Assembly (NCBI GenBank): GCA_018900295.1
Contig: JAHIGH010000197.1
Coordinates: 1-13,054 of the forward strand
DNA: 13,054 nucleotides
Direction of reading: 5' to 3'
Source of the DNA: Patescibacteria group bacterium
GTDB lineage: Bacteria > Patescibacteriota > Microgenomatia > Levybacterales > UBA12049
In this document: positions 5,354 through 10,967 of the stretch, piece by piece
How the letters are laid out: every line of letters begins with the position of its first letter
Numbering within the stretch: the first letter of the stretch is position 1
Program-made: the position numbers and the translations under genes
The notes under the pieces: model-generated
The model's database searches: none
What the model was told of the DNA's origin: nothing
The model's input: the letters and a program-made list of their open reading frames with translations, nothing else

Positions 5354-6454
5354 ATGGGCAGACCTCATTCAAATTCACAAAAAACCTTAGCGCAGCCACA
5401 TGCGGATAATGCCCAAAAGATGGAATCCGTCCGTTTGGCAATGGACCAAATTGAAAAGCAATACGGACGGGGCTCTATCATGCGCTTTGGCGAGCAAGCG
5501 CAAAAGCTTGATATCTCGGTTATATCCACAGGCTGTTTGCCGTTGGACCTTGCCCTGGGGGTCGGAGGACTTCCCCGCGGAAGGATTATTGAGATATTTG
5601 GTCCCGAAGCTTCGGGAAAAACCACTGTTTGTCTCTCAACCATCGCGCAGGCGCAAAAGCATGGCGGTATTGCTGCTTTCATCGATGCAGAACACGCTCT
5701 GGATCCACTCTGGGCACAACAGCTTGGCGTCAAGCTTGATGAGTTGTTGATCTCTCAGCCCGATACCGGCGAACAAGCGTTGGAAATAGCGGAAAGCCTT
5801 ATCCGCTCAGGCGGCATAGATGTATTGGTTATCGATTCTGTCGCTGCCTTGGTGCCGCGTGCCGAAATTGAAGGAGAGATGGGTGAATCTGTCATGGGAC
5901 TGCAAGCTCGTCTCATGTCTCAAGCTCTTCGTAAATTAACAGGAGTGATTTCCAAATCCAAAACAGTCGCTATCTTCACCAATCAACTTCGCCAGAAAAT
6001 CGGTGTCATGTTCGGCAATCCGGAGACCACAACAGGTGGATTAGCTTTGAAATTCTATTCAACCATGCGCTTGGATGTTCGCAAGATCGAGACGCTCAAA
6101 GACGGCGACAAAGCCGTTGGTAGCCGCCACAGAGTTAAAGTTGTTAAGAACAAAGTCGCGGCGCCTTTCCGTATCGCTGAATTCGATGTCACGAAGAATG
6201 GAATTTCCCGCGAGGGAGGCATTGTCGATGTCGGAGTCGAAATGAATATAATCCAGAAATCCGGCGCGTTTTACCGCTACAACGATCAAATGCTCGGACA
6301 AGGAAAATTGGCTACCATGGAAACATTGAAAGAAAAGCCGGAAATTGCCAAAGAAATCGTCGCCAAAATTATCGCCGAGAACAAAGACGGCCGCGCTCCT
6401 CTCGTCGTCGGCAGCGAAAAAGAAAAAAAAGAAGAACTTGCGGAACCGGCATAA
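5354..6454 (+). CDS. recA: recombinase A (RecA)
   Basis: RecA forms ATP-dependent filaments on single-stranded DNA, drives strand exchange, and promotes LexA-type self-cleavage where present. The 366-residue protein is full length. The N-terminal oligomerisation helix is at ~25-36 (RLAMDQIEKQYGRGSIMRFG), Walker A GPEASGKT at 83-90, the catalytic-type Glu in DAEHALDP at 113, Walker B VLVIDSVAAL at 157-166, and the L1/L2 DNA-binding region around EGEMGESVMG and FGNPETTTGG (220-229). The position of E. coli Tyr103, which stacks on the ATP base, is Trp120 here. About 20 extra residues (MGRPHSNSQK...) precede the core; the promoter position supports this start. recX follows after 15 bases. The tail is short and acidic as usual. 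Confidence 0.98.
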   Translation: MGRPHSNSQKTLAQPHADNAQKMESVRLAMDQIEKQYGRGSIMRFGEQAQKLDISVISTGCLPLDLALGVGGLPRGRIIEIFGPEASGKTTVCLSTIAQAQKHGGIAAFIDAEHALDPLWAQQLGVKLDELLISQPDTGEQALEIAESLIRSGGIDVLVIDSVAALVPRAEIEGEMGESVMGLQARLMSQALRKLTGVISKSKTVAIFTNQLRQKIGVMFGNPETTTGGLALKFYSTMRLDVRKIETLKDGDKAVGSRHRVKVVKNKVAAPFRIAEFDVTKNGISREGGIVDVGVEMNIIQKSGAFYRYNDQMLGQGKLATMETLKEKPEIAKEIVAKIIAENKDGRAPLVVGSEKEKKEELAEPA

Positions 6455-6469
6455 TTTCGGATTTTCTTA

Positions 6470-6949
6470 ATGGATCCCTACAACAATTATCTCAACACAG
6501 TGCTTCATTTTCTATCATTCAGATCCCGTTCTGAAAAAGAAGTGAAGGACAAGCTTTTGCAAAAAAATGCCCCATTGGAAATAATAGAAAAAATTATCTC
6601 TAAATTAAAACAGCAGCGATTTCTCAACGACGAGCAATTTGCCAAGGATTGGGTGCGTTCCCGTTCAACTTACCGCCTCAAAAGTAAAAGGATCATAAAA
6701 ATAGAATTACAAAAAAAGGGTATTGATCATGAAATTATAGAGAAGGTTCTAAGCCCAAAAGACGATGAAGAATTCAGCGATGATCAGCAAGTAAAAAAAA
6801 TACTTGAAAAACGTCTGTCCCGTTATAAAGGCCTGCCAAGAAATATTTTGTATCAGAAATTGGGGGGATTTTTAGCTCGTCGCGGATTCAACTGGGATAC
6901 TATCAAAAAAAACATTGACGATGTCTTGAAGTCGGAGTATAATAAATAA
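6470..6949 (+). CDS. recX: RecX regulatory protein
   Basis: RecX binds within the RecA filament groove and limits its growth or activity. The 159-residue product shows the three-helix RecX repeats: LNTVLHFLSFRSRSEKEVKDKL, the linker LKQQRFLNDEQFAKDWVRSR, SKRIIKIELQKKGI, and a third repeat ending GGFLARRGFNWDTIKKNID. Length and order match the family. It starts 15 bases after the recA stop with no Shine-Dalgarno site, so it is co-transcribed with recA. Its last ~12 codons contain a near-consensus promoter for the next gene (6915-6943), so the coding sequence doubles as a regulatory region. Confidence 0.93.
   Translation: MDPYNNYLNTVLHFLSFRSRSEKEVKDKLLQKNAPLEIIEKIISKLKQQRFLNDEQFAKDWVRSRSTYRLKSKRIIKIELQKKGIDHEIIEKVLSPKDDEEFSDDQQVKKILEKRLSRYKGLPRNILYQKLGGFLARRGFNWDTIKKNIDDVLKSEYNK
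6915..6943 (+). promoter_or_regulatory. near-consensus promoter for rny, inside recX
   Basis: TTGACG (6915-6920), exactly 17 bases, then a perfect TATAAT (6938-6943). It is the best promoter in the window. The predicted start (~6950-6951) coincides with the ATG of the small ORF at 6951. Confidence 0.75.
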
Positions 6950-6950
6950 T

Positions 6951-7010
6951 ATGGCAATAGGAATGCAAATATCTCCCTCTTATCACCTCTATTGCCGCAA
7001 AATAACATGA
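6951..7010 (+). CDS. leader ORF upstream of rny, 19 codons
   Basis: The frame encodes MAIGMQISPSYHLYCRKIT and ends TGA at 7008-7010. The ATG lies 7 bases after TATAAT, so it would be translated from a leaderless mRNA. Its stop overlaps the rny start as ATGA, the usual arrangement for translational coupling, and rny has no Shine-Dalgarno site of its own. The peptide has no obvious domain. It could simply recruit ribosomes for rny, or let charging or stalling control rny. Expression is inferred from promoter position and overlap only. Confidence 0.45.
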   Translation: MAIGMQISPSYHLYCRKIT

Positions 7011-8281
7011 CAAATTCATCTCAGGAAGACATAATTGCATTGGAGCGTAAATTACTGGAAAGGGAAGAAAAGATTGAACTCAAACAAGAAAAAATCGCTG
7101 CACTTACGGAACAAGTCGAAAAAAAACGCGAGGAATACATTGAGAAACTCGAAAAAGCCTCAGGCCTGACACGTGATGAAGCCAAAAGAGAAATTCTGCT
7201 GGAGGCCGAAAAATTCGCGGCCCAAATGGTTGCCCGGATTATTAAGGAAAAAGAAGAAGAAGCCAAGTATAATGCCGATAAAAAAGCCCAGGAAATTCTG
7301 CTTGATTCCATGAAGCATGGAGCCTTGAATTTCATTCCCGAACATACAGTCTCCATGGTCAAAGTTCCGGAAGAAGAAATGAAGGGAAGAATTATCGGGA
7401 AAGAAGGCCGCAACATCCGCGCCTTCGAACAGGCTACAGGCGTAGATGTTGATCTGGACGAAGAAGGAATTATCAGGCTTTCCTCATTCGATCAAATTCG
7501 TCGGGAAGTAGCGCGCCGCTCGCTTGAAAAATTACTCAAAGATACGCGTGTCCAGCCATTCAGAATAGAAGAAGTCGTCAAAGAGACCCGTAAAGAACTC
7601 GAAAAAATTATGCTTGAAGAAGGTGAGAAGCTCGCGGCATCGATAGATGTGTACAATTTGCCGACAGATTTATACCCTATTTTAGGAAGAATGAAATTTA
7701 GGACGTCTTACGGTCAAAACCTATTAGTACATACCTTGGAAGAGGCAAAAATTGGTATTCATATCGCCGCCGAATTAGGCGCCGATGCCAATATCGTTCG
7801 TCTCGCTTGTTTGTTCCATGACATCGGTAAAGTTTTAGAAGGCGAAGGAAGTCATGTCAAGCTTGGCGTTGAATTACTCAAGAAACACAATTTACCCGAA
7901 GCTATTATTGATTGTGTCGAGCAGCATCATGAAGACAAACCATTCACCTCAGTTGAATCAATTATTGTGCATATTGCCGATGCTATTTCCGCTATGCGCC
8001 CGCTTGCCCGCTACGAAGAATTGGAGAAGTATACGGAGCGCCTGCAGGATATGGAAAAAATCGCCAAAAAATATGAAGGAGTTGAAGACGCCTTTGCGTT
8101 CCAGGCAGGCCGCGAGCTTCGGGTTATTGTCGATCCCGGCAAGATGGATGACAGCCAAACAACCTTGATCGCCCGCAAAATACAGGAAGAAGTCAGCCGC
8201 GCTCTCGCTGTCCCCGGTGAAGTCAAAGTCACTGCTATTCGCGAATTTCGCGCTACCTTTCCCGAGGCAAAAACGGTCTAA
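7007..8281 (+). CDS. rny: ribonuclease Y, soluble form without membrane anchor
   Basis: RNase Y is a metal-dependent endoribonuclease that starts mRNA decay. The 424-residue product has a charged coiled-coil (residues ~8-100), a KH RNA-binding domain with the GKEG loop at 131-134, an HD domain with the pair H271-D272 in LFHDIGK, the downstream HHEDK and HIADAIS motifs, and the conserved C-terminal FPEAK. Typical RNase Y is ~520 residues with an N-terminal transmembrane helix; here that helix and part of the coiled-coil are absent and the preceding sequence gives no anchor, so the enzyme should be cytosolic. I chose the ATG at 7007; a TTG at 6992 is in frame but weaker, and the ATG overlaps the leader-ORF stop. 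Confidence 0.95.
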   Translation: MTNSSQEDIIALERKLLEREEKIELKQEKIAALTEQVEKKREEYIEKLEKASGLTRDEAKREILLEAEKFAAQMVARIIKEKEEEAKYNADKKAQEILLDSMKHGALNFIPEHTVSMVKVPEEEMKGRIIGKEGRNIRAFEQATGVDVDLDEEGIIRLSSFDQIRREVARRSLEKLLKDTRVQPFRIEEVVKETRKELEKIMLEEGEKLAASIDVYNLPTDLYPILGRMKFRTSYGQNLLVHTLEEAKIGIHIAAELGADANIVRLACLFHDIGKVLEGEGSHVKLGVELLKKHNLPEAIIDCVEQHHEDKPFTSVESIIVHIADAISAMRPLARYEELEKYTERLQDMEKIAKKYEGVEDAFAFQAGRELRVIVDPGKMDDSQTTLIARKIQEEVSRALAVPGEVKVTAIREFRATFPEAKTV

Positions 8282-8316
8282 AAGTATCGTTTCCCTTGTC
8301 TATTAAAGATAACCTC

Positions 8317-8345
8317 TTGACATCTTTCTGTTTTCCTTGTATTGT
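8317..8345 (+). promoter_or_regulatory. promoter of the HU-family gene
   Basis: A perfect TTGACA (8317-8322), 17 bases, then TATTGT (8340-8345). The start codon is ~90 bases downstream, giving the longest leader in the window, which includes the hairpin at 8396-8432. Bases 8282-8441 otherwise contain no gene. Confidence 0.65.
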
Positions 8346-8395
8346 TAATCTAACCTCATTTTATTAAAAATTTAAAATAAATTTAGATGGGGGAG

Positions 8396-8432
8396 CCCTC
8401 CTTCGCATAAAGCTTCGGATGGCGAAGGGGGG
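8396..8432 (+). repeat. palindromic repeat, family 1 (member A), in the HU leader
   Basis: CCCTCCTTCGC pairs with GCGAAGGGGGG over 11 bp (one T-G pair) around a 15-base loop containing AAGCTT. The 3' arm runs into GGTGAG, the best Shine-Dalgarno-like match before the start codon at 8442. The core TTCGCATAAAGCTTCGGA is related to the repeats inside rnpB. Confidence 0.75.
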
Positions 8433-8441
8433 TGAGTATGA

Positions 8442-8714
8442 ATGACCAAAAAAGACTTAATTGAAATAGTAGGAAAAAAAGCCAATCTCACCAAAAAAGC
8501 AGCACGTGATGCTGTCCAAACAACCTTAAACACTATCAGAGACTCTTTAAAACGCGGCGAAAAAGTCGTCCTGACAGGGTTTGGGACATTCAGTATTAGA
8601 AGCAGGAAGCAGCGCGTTGGAAGAAATCCAAAAACAGGAGCAAAAATTACACTTGCTGCTCGCAAAGCGCCGGGATTTACACCTGGAAAAACACTTAAAA
8701 AAGCAGTGAGATAA
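8442..8714 (+). CDS. HU-family DNA-binding protein
   Basis: HU-type proteins are small dimeric nucleoid proteins that bend DNA. The 90-residue product is the standard length: MTKKDLIEIVGKKANLTKKA at the N-terminus, the signature VVLTGFGTFSIRSRKQRVGRNPKTG with the RNP tip of the DNA-binding arm, and a C-terminal GFTPGKTLKKAV. HU versus IHF cannot be decided from sequence alone; HU is more usual as a sole copy. The start follows the GGGGTGAG-like site by 5 bases, and that site overlaps the 3' arm of the leader hairpin. The gene converges on rnpB with only 3 bases between the HU stop and the predicted rnpB 3' end. Confidence 0.95.
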   Translation: MTKKDLIEIVGKKANLTKKAARDAVQTTLNTIRDSLKRGEKVVLTGFGTFSIRSRKQRVGRNPKTGAKITLAARKAPGFTPGKTLKKAVR

Positions 8715-8752
8715 AAAGATCCTAGGAAGCGAATAAGCCAGATTCTGTTTCA

Positions 8753-8767
8753 CCAAGCTGAGCTTGG
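8753..8767 (-). repeat. small perfect palindrome in rnpB
   Basis: CCAAGC-TCA-GCTTGG (minus strand), just before the 3' P4 strand. Its AAGCTCAGCTT centre recalls the family-2 repeats but is too short to assign. Confidence 0.4.
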
Positions 8768-8809
8768 TTTATTCGCAATTTGTCTCAAGAATGATTATCA
8801 ATCATTCAG

Positions 8810-8837
8810 CCCCTCCATAGCTTTACGCGACGGGGGG
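8810..8837 (-). repeat. palindromic repeat, family 1 (member B), inside rnpB
   Basis: On the minus strand CCCCCC and GGAGGGG arms enclose GTCGCGTAAAGCTAT. It differs from member D (9168-9195) at one base in 28, in the same orientation, 358 bases apart. Confidence 0.8.
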
Positions 8838-8917
8838 ATGCCTTCAAACCTTGATGCTCCTTTCGTGTAAAGTAATAACGCATCAATCGGAAGTTGCAGC
8901 AGAAGGGATTGCCTTTA

Positions 8918-8953
8918 CCCCTCCGTAGTCCCGCTAAGCGGGACAAAGGGGGG
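8918..8953 (-). repeat. variant palindromic repeat (member C), inside rnpB
   Basis: It has the same outer arms as members B and D (CCCCCC and CTACGGAGGGG), but the core is replaced by a perfect hairpin, GTCCCGCT-TAGCGGGAC. It looks like a nested insertion or recombinant of the family. Confidence 0.7.
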
Positions 8954-9091
8954 CGTTTCACACATCAACCCTAGCTTTTCAACTGTAGGCTAATGCTCGT
9001 CTCTGTGGCTCTCTCTTTGGGTCAATTCCCGCAGAGTCCTTAACTCCTTTCGGAATCAAGACACCAGCGCTTGACCTTTGATTTACCCAAG

Positions 9092-9114
9092 TCACCCTGA
9101 GCTCATCGAAGGGT
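9092..9114 (+). repeat. palindromic repeat, family 2 (member E), inside rnpB
   Basis: ACCCT and AGGGT arms flank the family core TGAGCTCATCGAAG, compared with TGAGTTTATCGAAG at 4647-4660. The arms differ from other copies yet stay complementary to each other. Confidence 0.6.
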
Positions 9115-9167
9115 ACGCGTCGGAGCTTACACTCCAATTCTGACACGATTCCTGTCTGGACTTTCCT

Positions 9168-9195
9168 CCCCTCCATAGCTTTAGGCGACGGGGGG
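9168..9195 (-). repeat. palindromic repeat, family 1 (member D), at the P3 position of rnpB
   Basis: CCCCCC-GTCGCCTAAAGCTAT-GGAGGGG lies between P1/P2 and the 5' P4 strand, where helix P3 normally sits, so the repeat seems to serve as P3. It differs from member B at one base in 28. Confidence 0.75.
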
Positions 9196-9224
9196 TAGCG
9201 ATCCTGCTTCCTAAGATCAAGGCT

Positions 9225-9253
9225 ATTGTACCCAAAACCACCACCAATAGCAA
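9225..9253 (-). promoter_or_regulatory. rnpB promoter
   Basis: On the minus strand TTGCTA (9253-9248), 17 bases, TACAAT (9230-9225), then six bases to G9218, the first base of the P1 helix. Confidence 0.7.
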
Positions 9254-9261
9254 CCTATCCC

Positions 9262-9290
9262 TTGACTTCGTGTCTTATCATTGAAATACT
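9262..9290 (+). promoter_or_regulatory. promoter of the anchored secreted protein
   Basis: TTGACT (9262-9267), 17 bases, AATACT (9285-9290). The ATG at 9297 is 6 bases later, so the mRNA should be leaderless. It diverges from the rnpB promoter. Confidence 0.5.
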
Positions 9291-9296
9291 CTATAT

Positions 9297-9827
9297 ATGT
9301 ATAAGAGTAACAATTTACTTTACATTATTTGCGGAGCGCTTTTACTTGGTTTTGGATTACTTGGAGGCTATATAATAGGCAATAAACAACAATCAATTCC
9401 TGCGTCCAGTCCTTCTTTCGCGCCTCAACAAATATCACCAACCACTATATCATCTCCAACTCCAATCGCAACTCAACCTCTCCCAACGAACACCGTGTCC
9501 GTCACAACTGCTCCTTCGGACCGGTTGACATACAAAAATTCTACTTATGGGTTCGAGATTATGTACCCCAAAACATATCAAGCCCTGGATGATAAAAATA
9601 ATCTTTACGGATGGCCCAATGGCATCGTACTCTTTTATAACAGCGGCCAATCCTATGATATCGTGATTCAAATTTGGGATACCAAGCAAGAATACGAAAA
9701 AGCATATCCTCAAGGAAGCTATGACCTCACGGTCAAACAGATCAACAATAAATTTCTTACTATTGTTAATTTAACAAAAGAACCTCAAAACTCCGATATT
9801 ATTGCCACATTTAAATTTACAAATTAA
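9297..9827 (+). CDS. membrane-anchored extracytoplasmic protein, 176 aa, unknown function
   Basis: Residues ~7-27 (LLYIICGALLLGFGLLGGYII) form an uncleaved-type membrane helix. A Pro/Ser/Thr-rich linker follows (~32-75), then a C-terminal domain of ~100 residues starting YKNSTYGFEIMYPKTYQ. That opening is typical of small PsbP/lipoprotein-like domains that I recall as common behind single anchors in candidate-phylum genomes. The domain should face outward. Length, linker and promoter make this a convincing complete gene, but no catalytic residues or substrate can be proposed. It is flanked by the divergent rnpB and, 67 bases downstream, the separately promoted hicBA operon. Confidence 0.8.
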   Translation: MYKSNNLLYIICGALLLGFGLLGGYIIGNKQQSIPASSPSFAPQQISPTTISSPTPIATQPLPTNTVSVTTAPSDRLTYKNSTYGFEIMYPKTYQALDDKNNLYGWPNGIVLFYNSGQSYDIVIQIWDTKQEYEKAYPQGSYDLTVKQINNKFLTIVNLTKEPQNSDIIATFKFTN

Positions 9828-9856
9828 GTCCGTTCTACTTTTTTAACCATGTCCCA

Positions 9857-9885
9857 TTGAAAAATAGCCATAGAAGGGATATACT
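9857..9885 (+). promoter_or_regulatory. hicBA promoter
   Basis: TTGAAA (9857-9862), 17 bases, TATACT (9880-9885). The ATG at 9895 begins 9 bases later, leaving a leader of ~3 bases. HicB proteins often repress their own operon, but no clear operator palindrome is seen. Confidence 0.65.
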
Positions 9886-9894
9886 ACATTTAAT

Positions 9895-10143
9895 ATGAAG
9901 CATAAAATTTTGAAATATGACGTTGTTTTTGAAGAGCAAATAGGCGGAGGCTATACTGTTACCGTGCCGTCTCTATCAGGCTGCATTTCAGAAGGTGATA
10001 CGTTTGAAGAAGCAAAAACGAATATTGAAGAAGCAATTACAGCATATTTAGAGAGTATTGCCAAAGATGGAAAGGAAATTCCGCAAAGCGACTCCGATAT
10101 ATTTATCGGACAAGTAACAGTACAAAATCCATTGATACAATAA
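9895..10143 (+). CDS. hicB: HicB-family antitoxin
   Basis: HicB neutralises the HicA RNase by covering its active site. The 82-residue product has the degenerate RNase H-like fold pattern of the family: VVFEEQIGGGYTVTVPSLSGCISEGDTFEEAKTNIEEAI, then AYLESIAKDGKEIP. After the core only a short strand-like tail remains (DIFIGQVTVQN) and there is no separate helix-turn-helix or ribbon-helix-helix domain, so DNA binding by this protein alone is doubtful. The antitoxin gene comes first, the reverse of the classical hicA-hicB order but common among these small modules. hicA follows after 6 bases. The start is fixed by the promoter. Confidence 0.92.
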   Translation: MKHKILKYDVVFEEQIGGGYTVTVPSLSGCISEGDTFEEAKTNIEEAITAYLESIAKDGKEIPQSDSDIFIGQVTVQNPLIQ

Positions 10144-10149
10144 TGTAAA

Positions 10150-10362
10150 ATGCCTGCTATAACTCCTAAAAAATTACTTAAATTTCTTTTAAAGAAAGGG
10201 TTTTATAAACATCACCAAGTTGGAAGTCATTTAGTGCTGAAATCTCTTAATGATCCTGCAATACGCGTTACTTTGCCAATACACAATAATGACTTAAAAC
10301 CAGGTACATTAAATTCTATTCTGAAACAGGCAGGAATTGATAAAAAAGAAGTTTTTAAATAA
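10150..10362 (+). CDS. hicA: HicA-family toxin (mRNA interferase)
   Basis: HicA is a small double-stranded-RNA-binding-like RNase that cleaves mRNA when free. The 70-residue product begins PAITPKKLLKFLLKKGF and has the catalytic-type His27 in QVGSHLVLK, then RVTLPIHNNDLKPGTLNSILKQAGI, all as expected. It looks intact. It starts 6 bases after hicB, which supports joint translation. The hydrolase gene starts 4 bases after its stop, so all three likely share one mRNA. Confidence 0.93.
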   Translation: MPAITPKKLLKFLLKKGFYKHHQVGSHLVLKSLNDPAIRVTLPIHNNDLKPGTLNSILKQAGIDKKEVFK

Positions 10363-10366
10363 ATTT

Positions 10367-10924
10367 ATGCGAAAAAGAGTATTTTTTATTCACGGTTGGG
10401 GAGGTGGGCCTGAAGAGGGATGGAGGCCATGGTTGAAGGAGAGGCTGGAAGCAAAAGTATTTACAGTCATAAATCTCTCAATGCCCGATACCGATTATCC
10501 GCGAATGAATGAATGGGTAGAGACACTTAGTGGCGCTGTCGGGGAACCGGATAAAGATTGTTTCTTTGTCGGGCATAGTCTGGGTTGCATCACAATACTT
10601 CGATACCTTGAAAGTTTACCCAAAGGAAAAAAAGTCGGCGGAGCATTATTAGTCGCCGCATTTACACAGGATTTGGGAATAAATGAAATAAAAAACTTTT
10701 TCATCAAAGATATTAACTGGGAAAAAATAAAAAAACATTGTGATAATTTTACCGTTTTATTATCCGATAACGATCACTATGTGCCAATAACATATGGAGA
10801 TATTTTCAAAGAAAAATTAAACGCGAAAATAATTATCGAGCATGATCTTGGGCATTTCAACGGCGATGACGTAACAACCGAATTACCCCCTATCCTTGAC
10901 GCATTCTCTCAACTCGCCAAATAA
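10367..10924 (+). CDS. RBBP9/YdeN-family alpha/beta hydrolase
   Basis: The 185-residue protein is a minimal serine hydrolase. The oxyanion-type HGWGG lies at 9-13, the nucleophile Ser71 in GHSLG, the acid Asp136 in SDNDHYVP, and the base His163 in DLGHFNG. The Asp-His spacing of 27 equals that of human RBBP9 as I recall it. Substrates are unknown for most of the family. I chose the ATG at 10367; an in-frame TTG at 10337 would overlap hicA and add ten residues with no family support. Only 4 bases separate it from hicA, making it a third gene in the toxin-antitoxin transcript, which is unusual. It may be passive cargo. Confidence 0.92.
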   Translation: MRKRVFFIHGWGGGPEEGWRPWLKERLEAKVFTVINLSMPDTDYPRMNEWVETLSGAVGEPDKDCFFVGHSLGCITILRYLESLPKGKKVGGALLVAAFTQDLGINEIKNFFIKDINWEKIKKHCDNFTVLLSDNDHYVPITYGDIFKEKLNAKIIIEHDLGHFNGDDVTTELPPILDAFSQLAK

Positions 10925-10946
10925 AAAATAAATATGGCAAAAAGTA

Positions 10947-10955
10947 TGGTATTAT
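10947..10955 (+). promoter_or_regulatory. possible extended -10 promoter of brnTA
   Basis: TGG-TATTAT (10947-10955) lies 12 bases before the ATG at 10968; a second candidate, TGG-TAATAT (10955-10963), overlaps it. Either gives a near-leaderless mRNA. No -35 is evident. Confidence 0.4.
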
Positions 10956-10967
10956 GGTAATATATCT

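Larger units (their letters stand above)
8718..9218 (-). ncRNA. rnpB: RNase P RNA (bacterial type A-like), enlarged by hairpin repeats
   Basis: RNase P RNA is the catalytic subunit that removes 5' leaders from precursor tRNAs. The 5' P4 strand GAGGAAAGTCC is at 9168-9158, the J11/12-type CCACAGAGACGAGC at 9008-8995, and the 3' P4 strand ACAGAATCTGGCTTAT at 8748-8733. The ends form a 13-bp P1: bases 9218-9206 pair with 8730-8718 with one G-T pair. The promoter at 9225-9253 places transcription start at 9218, matching the P1 end. At ~501 nt it is larger than the usual 350-450; four family repeats and a small palindrome account for most of the excess. It is the only RNase P RNA candidate here and must process tRNA-Pro among others. 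Confidence 0.93.

Noticed and set aside
6992..7006. TTG start for rny five codons upstream
   Set aside because: The ATG at 7007 overlaps the leader-ORF stop as ATGA and the extra residues have no family support.
8979..9176. Minus-strand 65-codon ORF
   Set aside because: It lies wholly inside rnpB on the same strand and its residues come from conserved RNase P RNA segments and repeats.
8753..9195. CRISPR array made of the repeats in rnpB
   Set aside because: The copies are few, irregularly spaced, of two unrelated families, and lie in an identified RNA gene; no cas gene is near.
10337..10366. TTG start for the hydrolase inside hicA
   Set aside because: The family begins right at the first strand after the ATG at 10367; the extension is a by-product of overlap.
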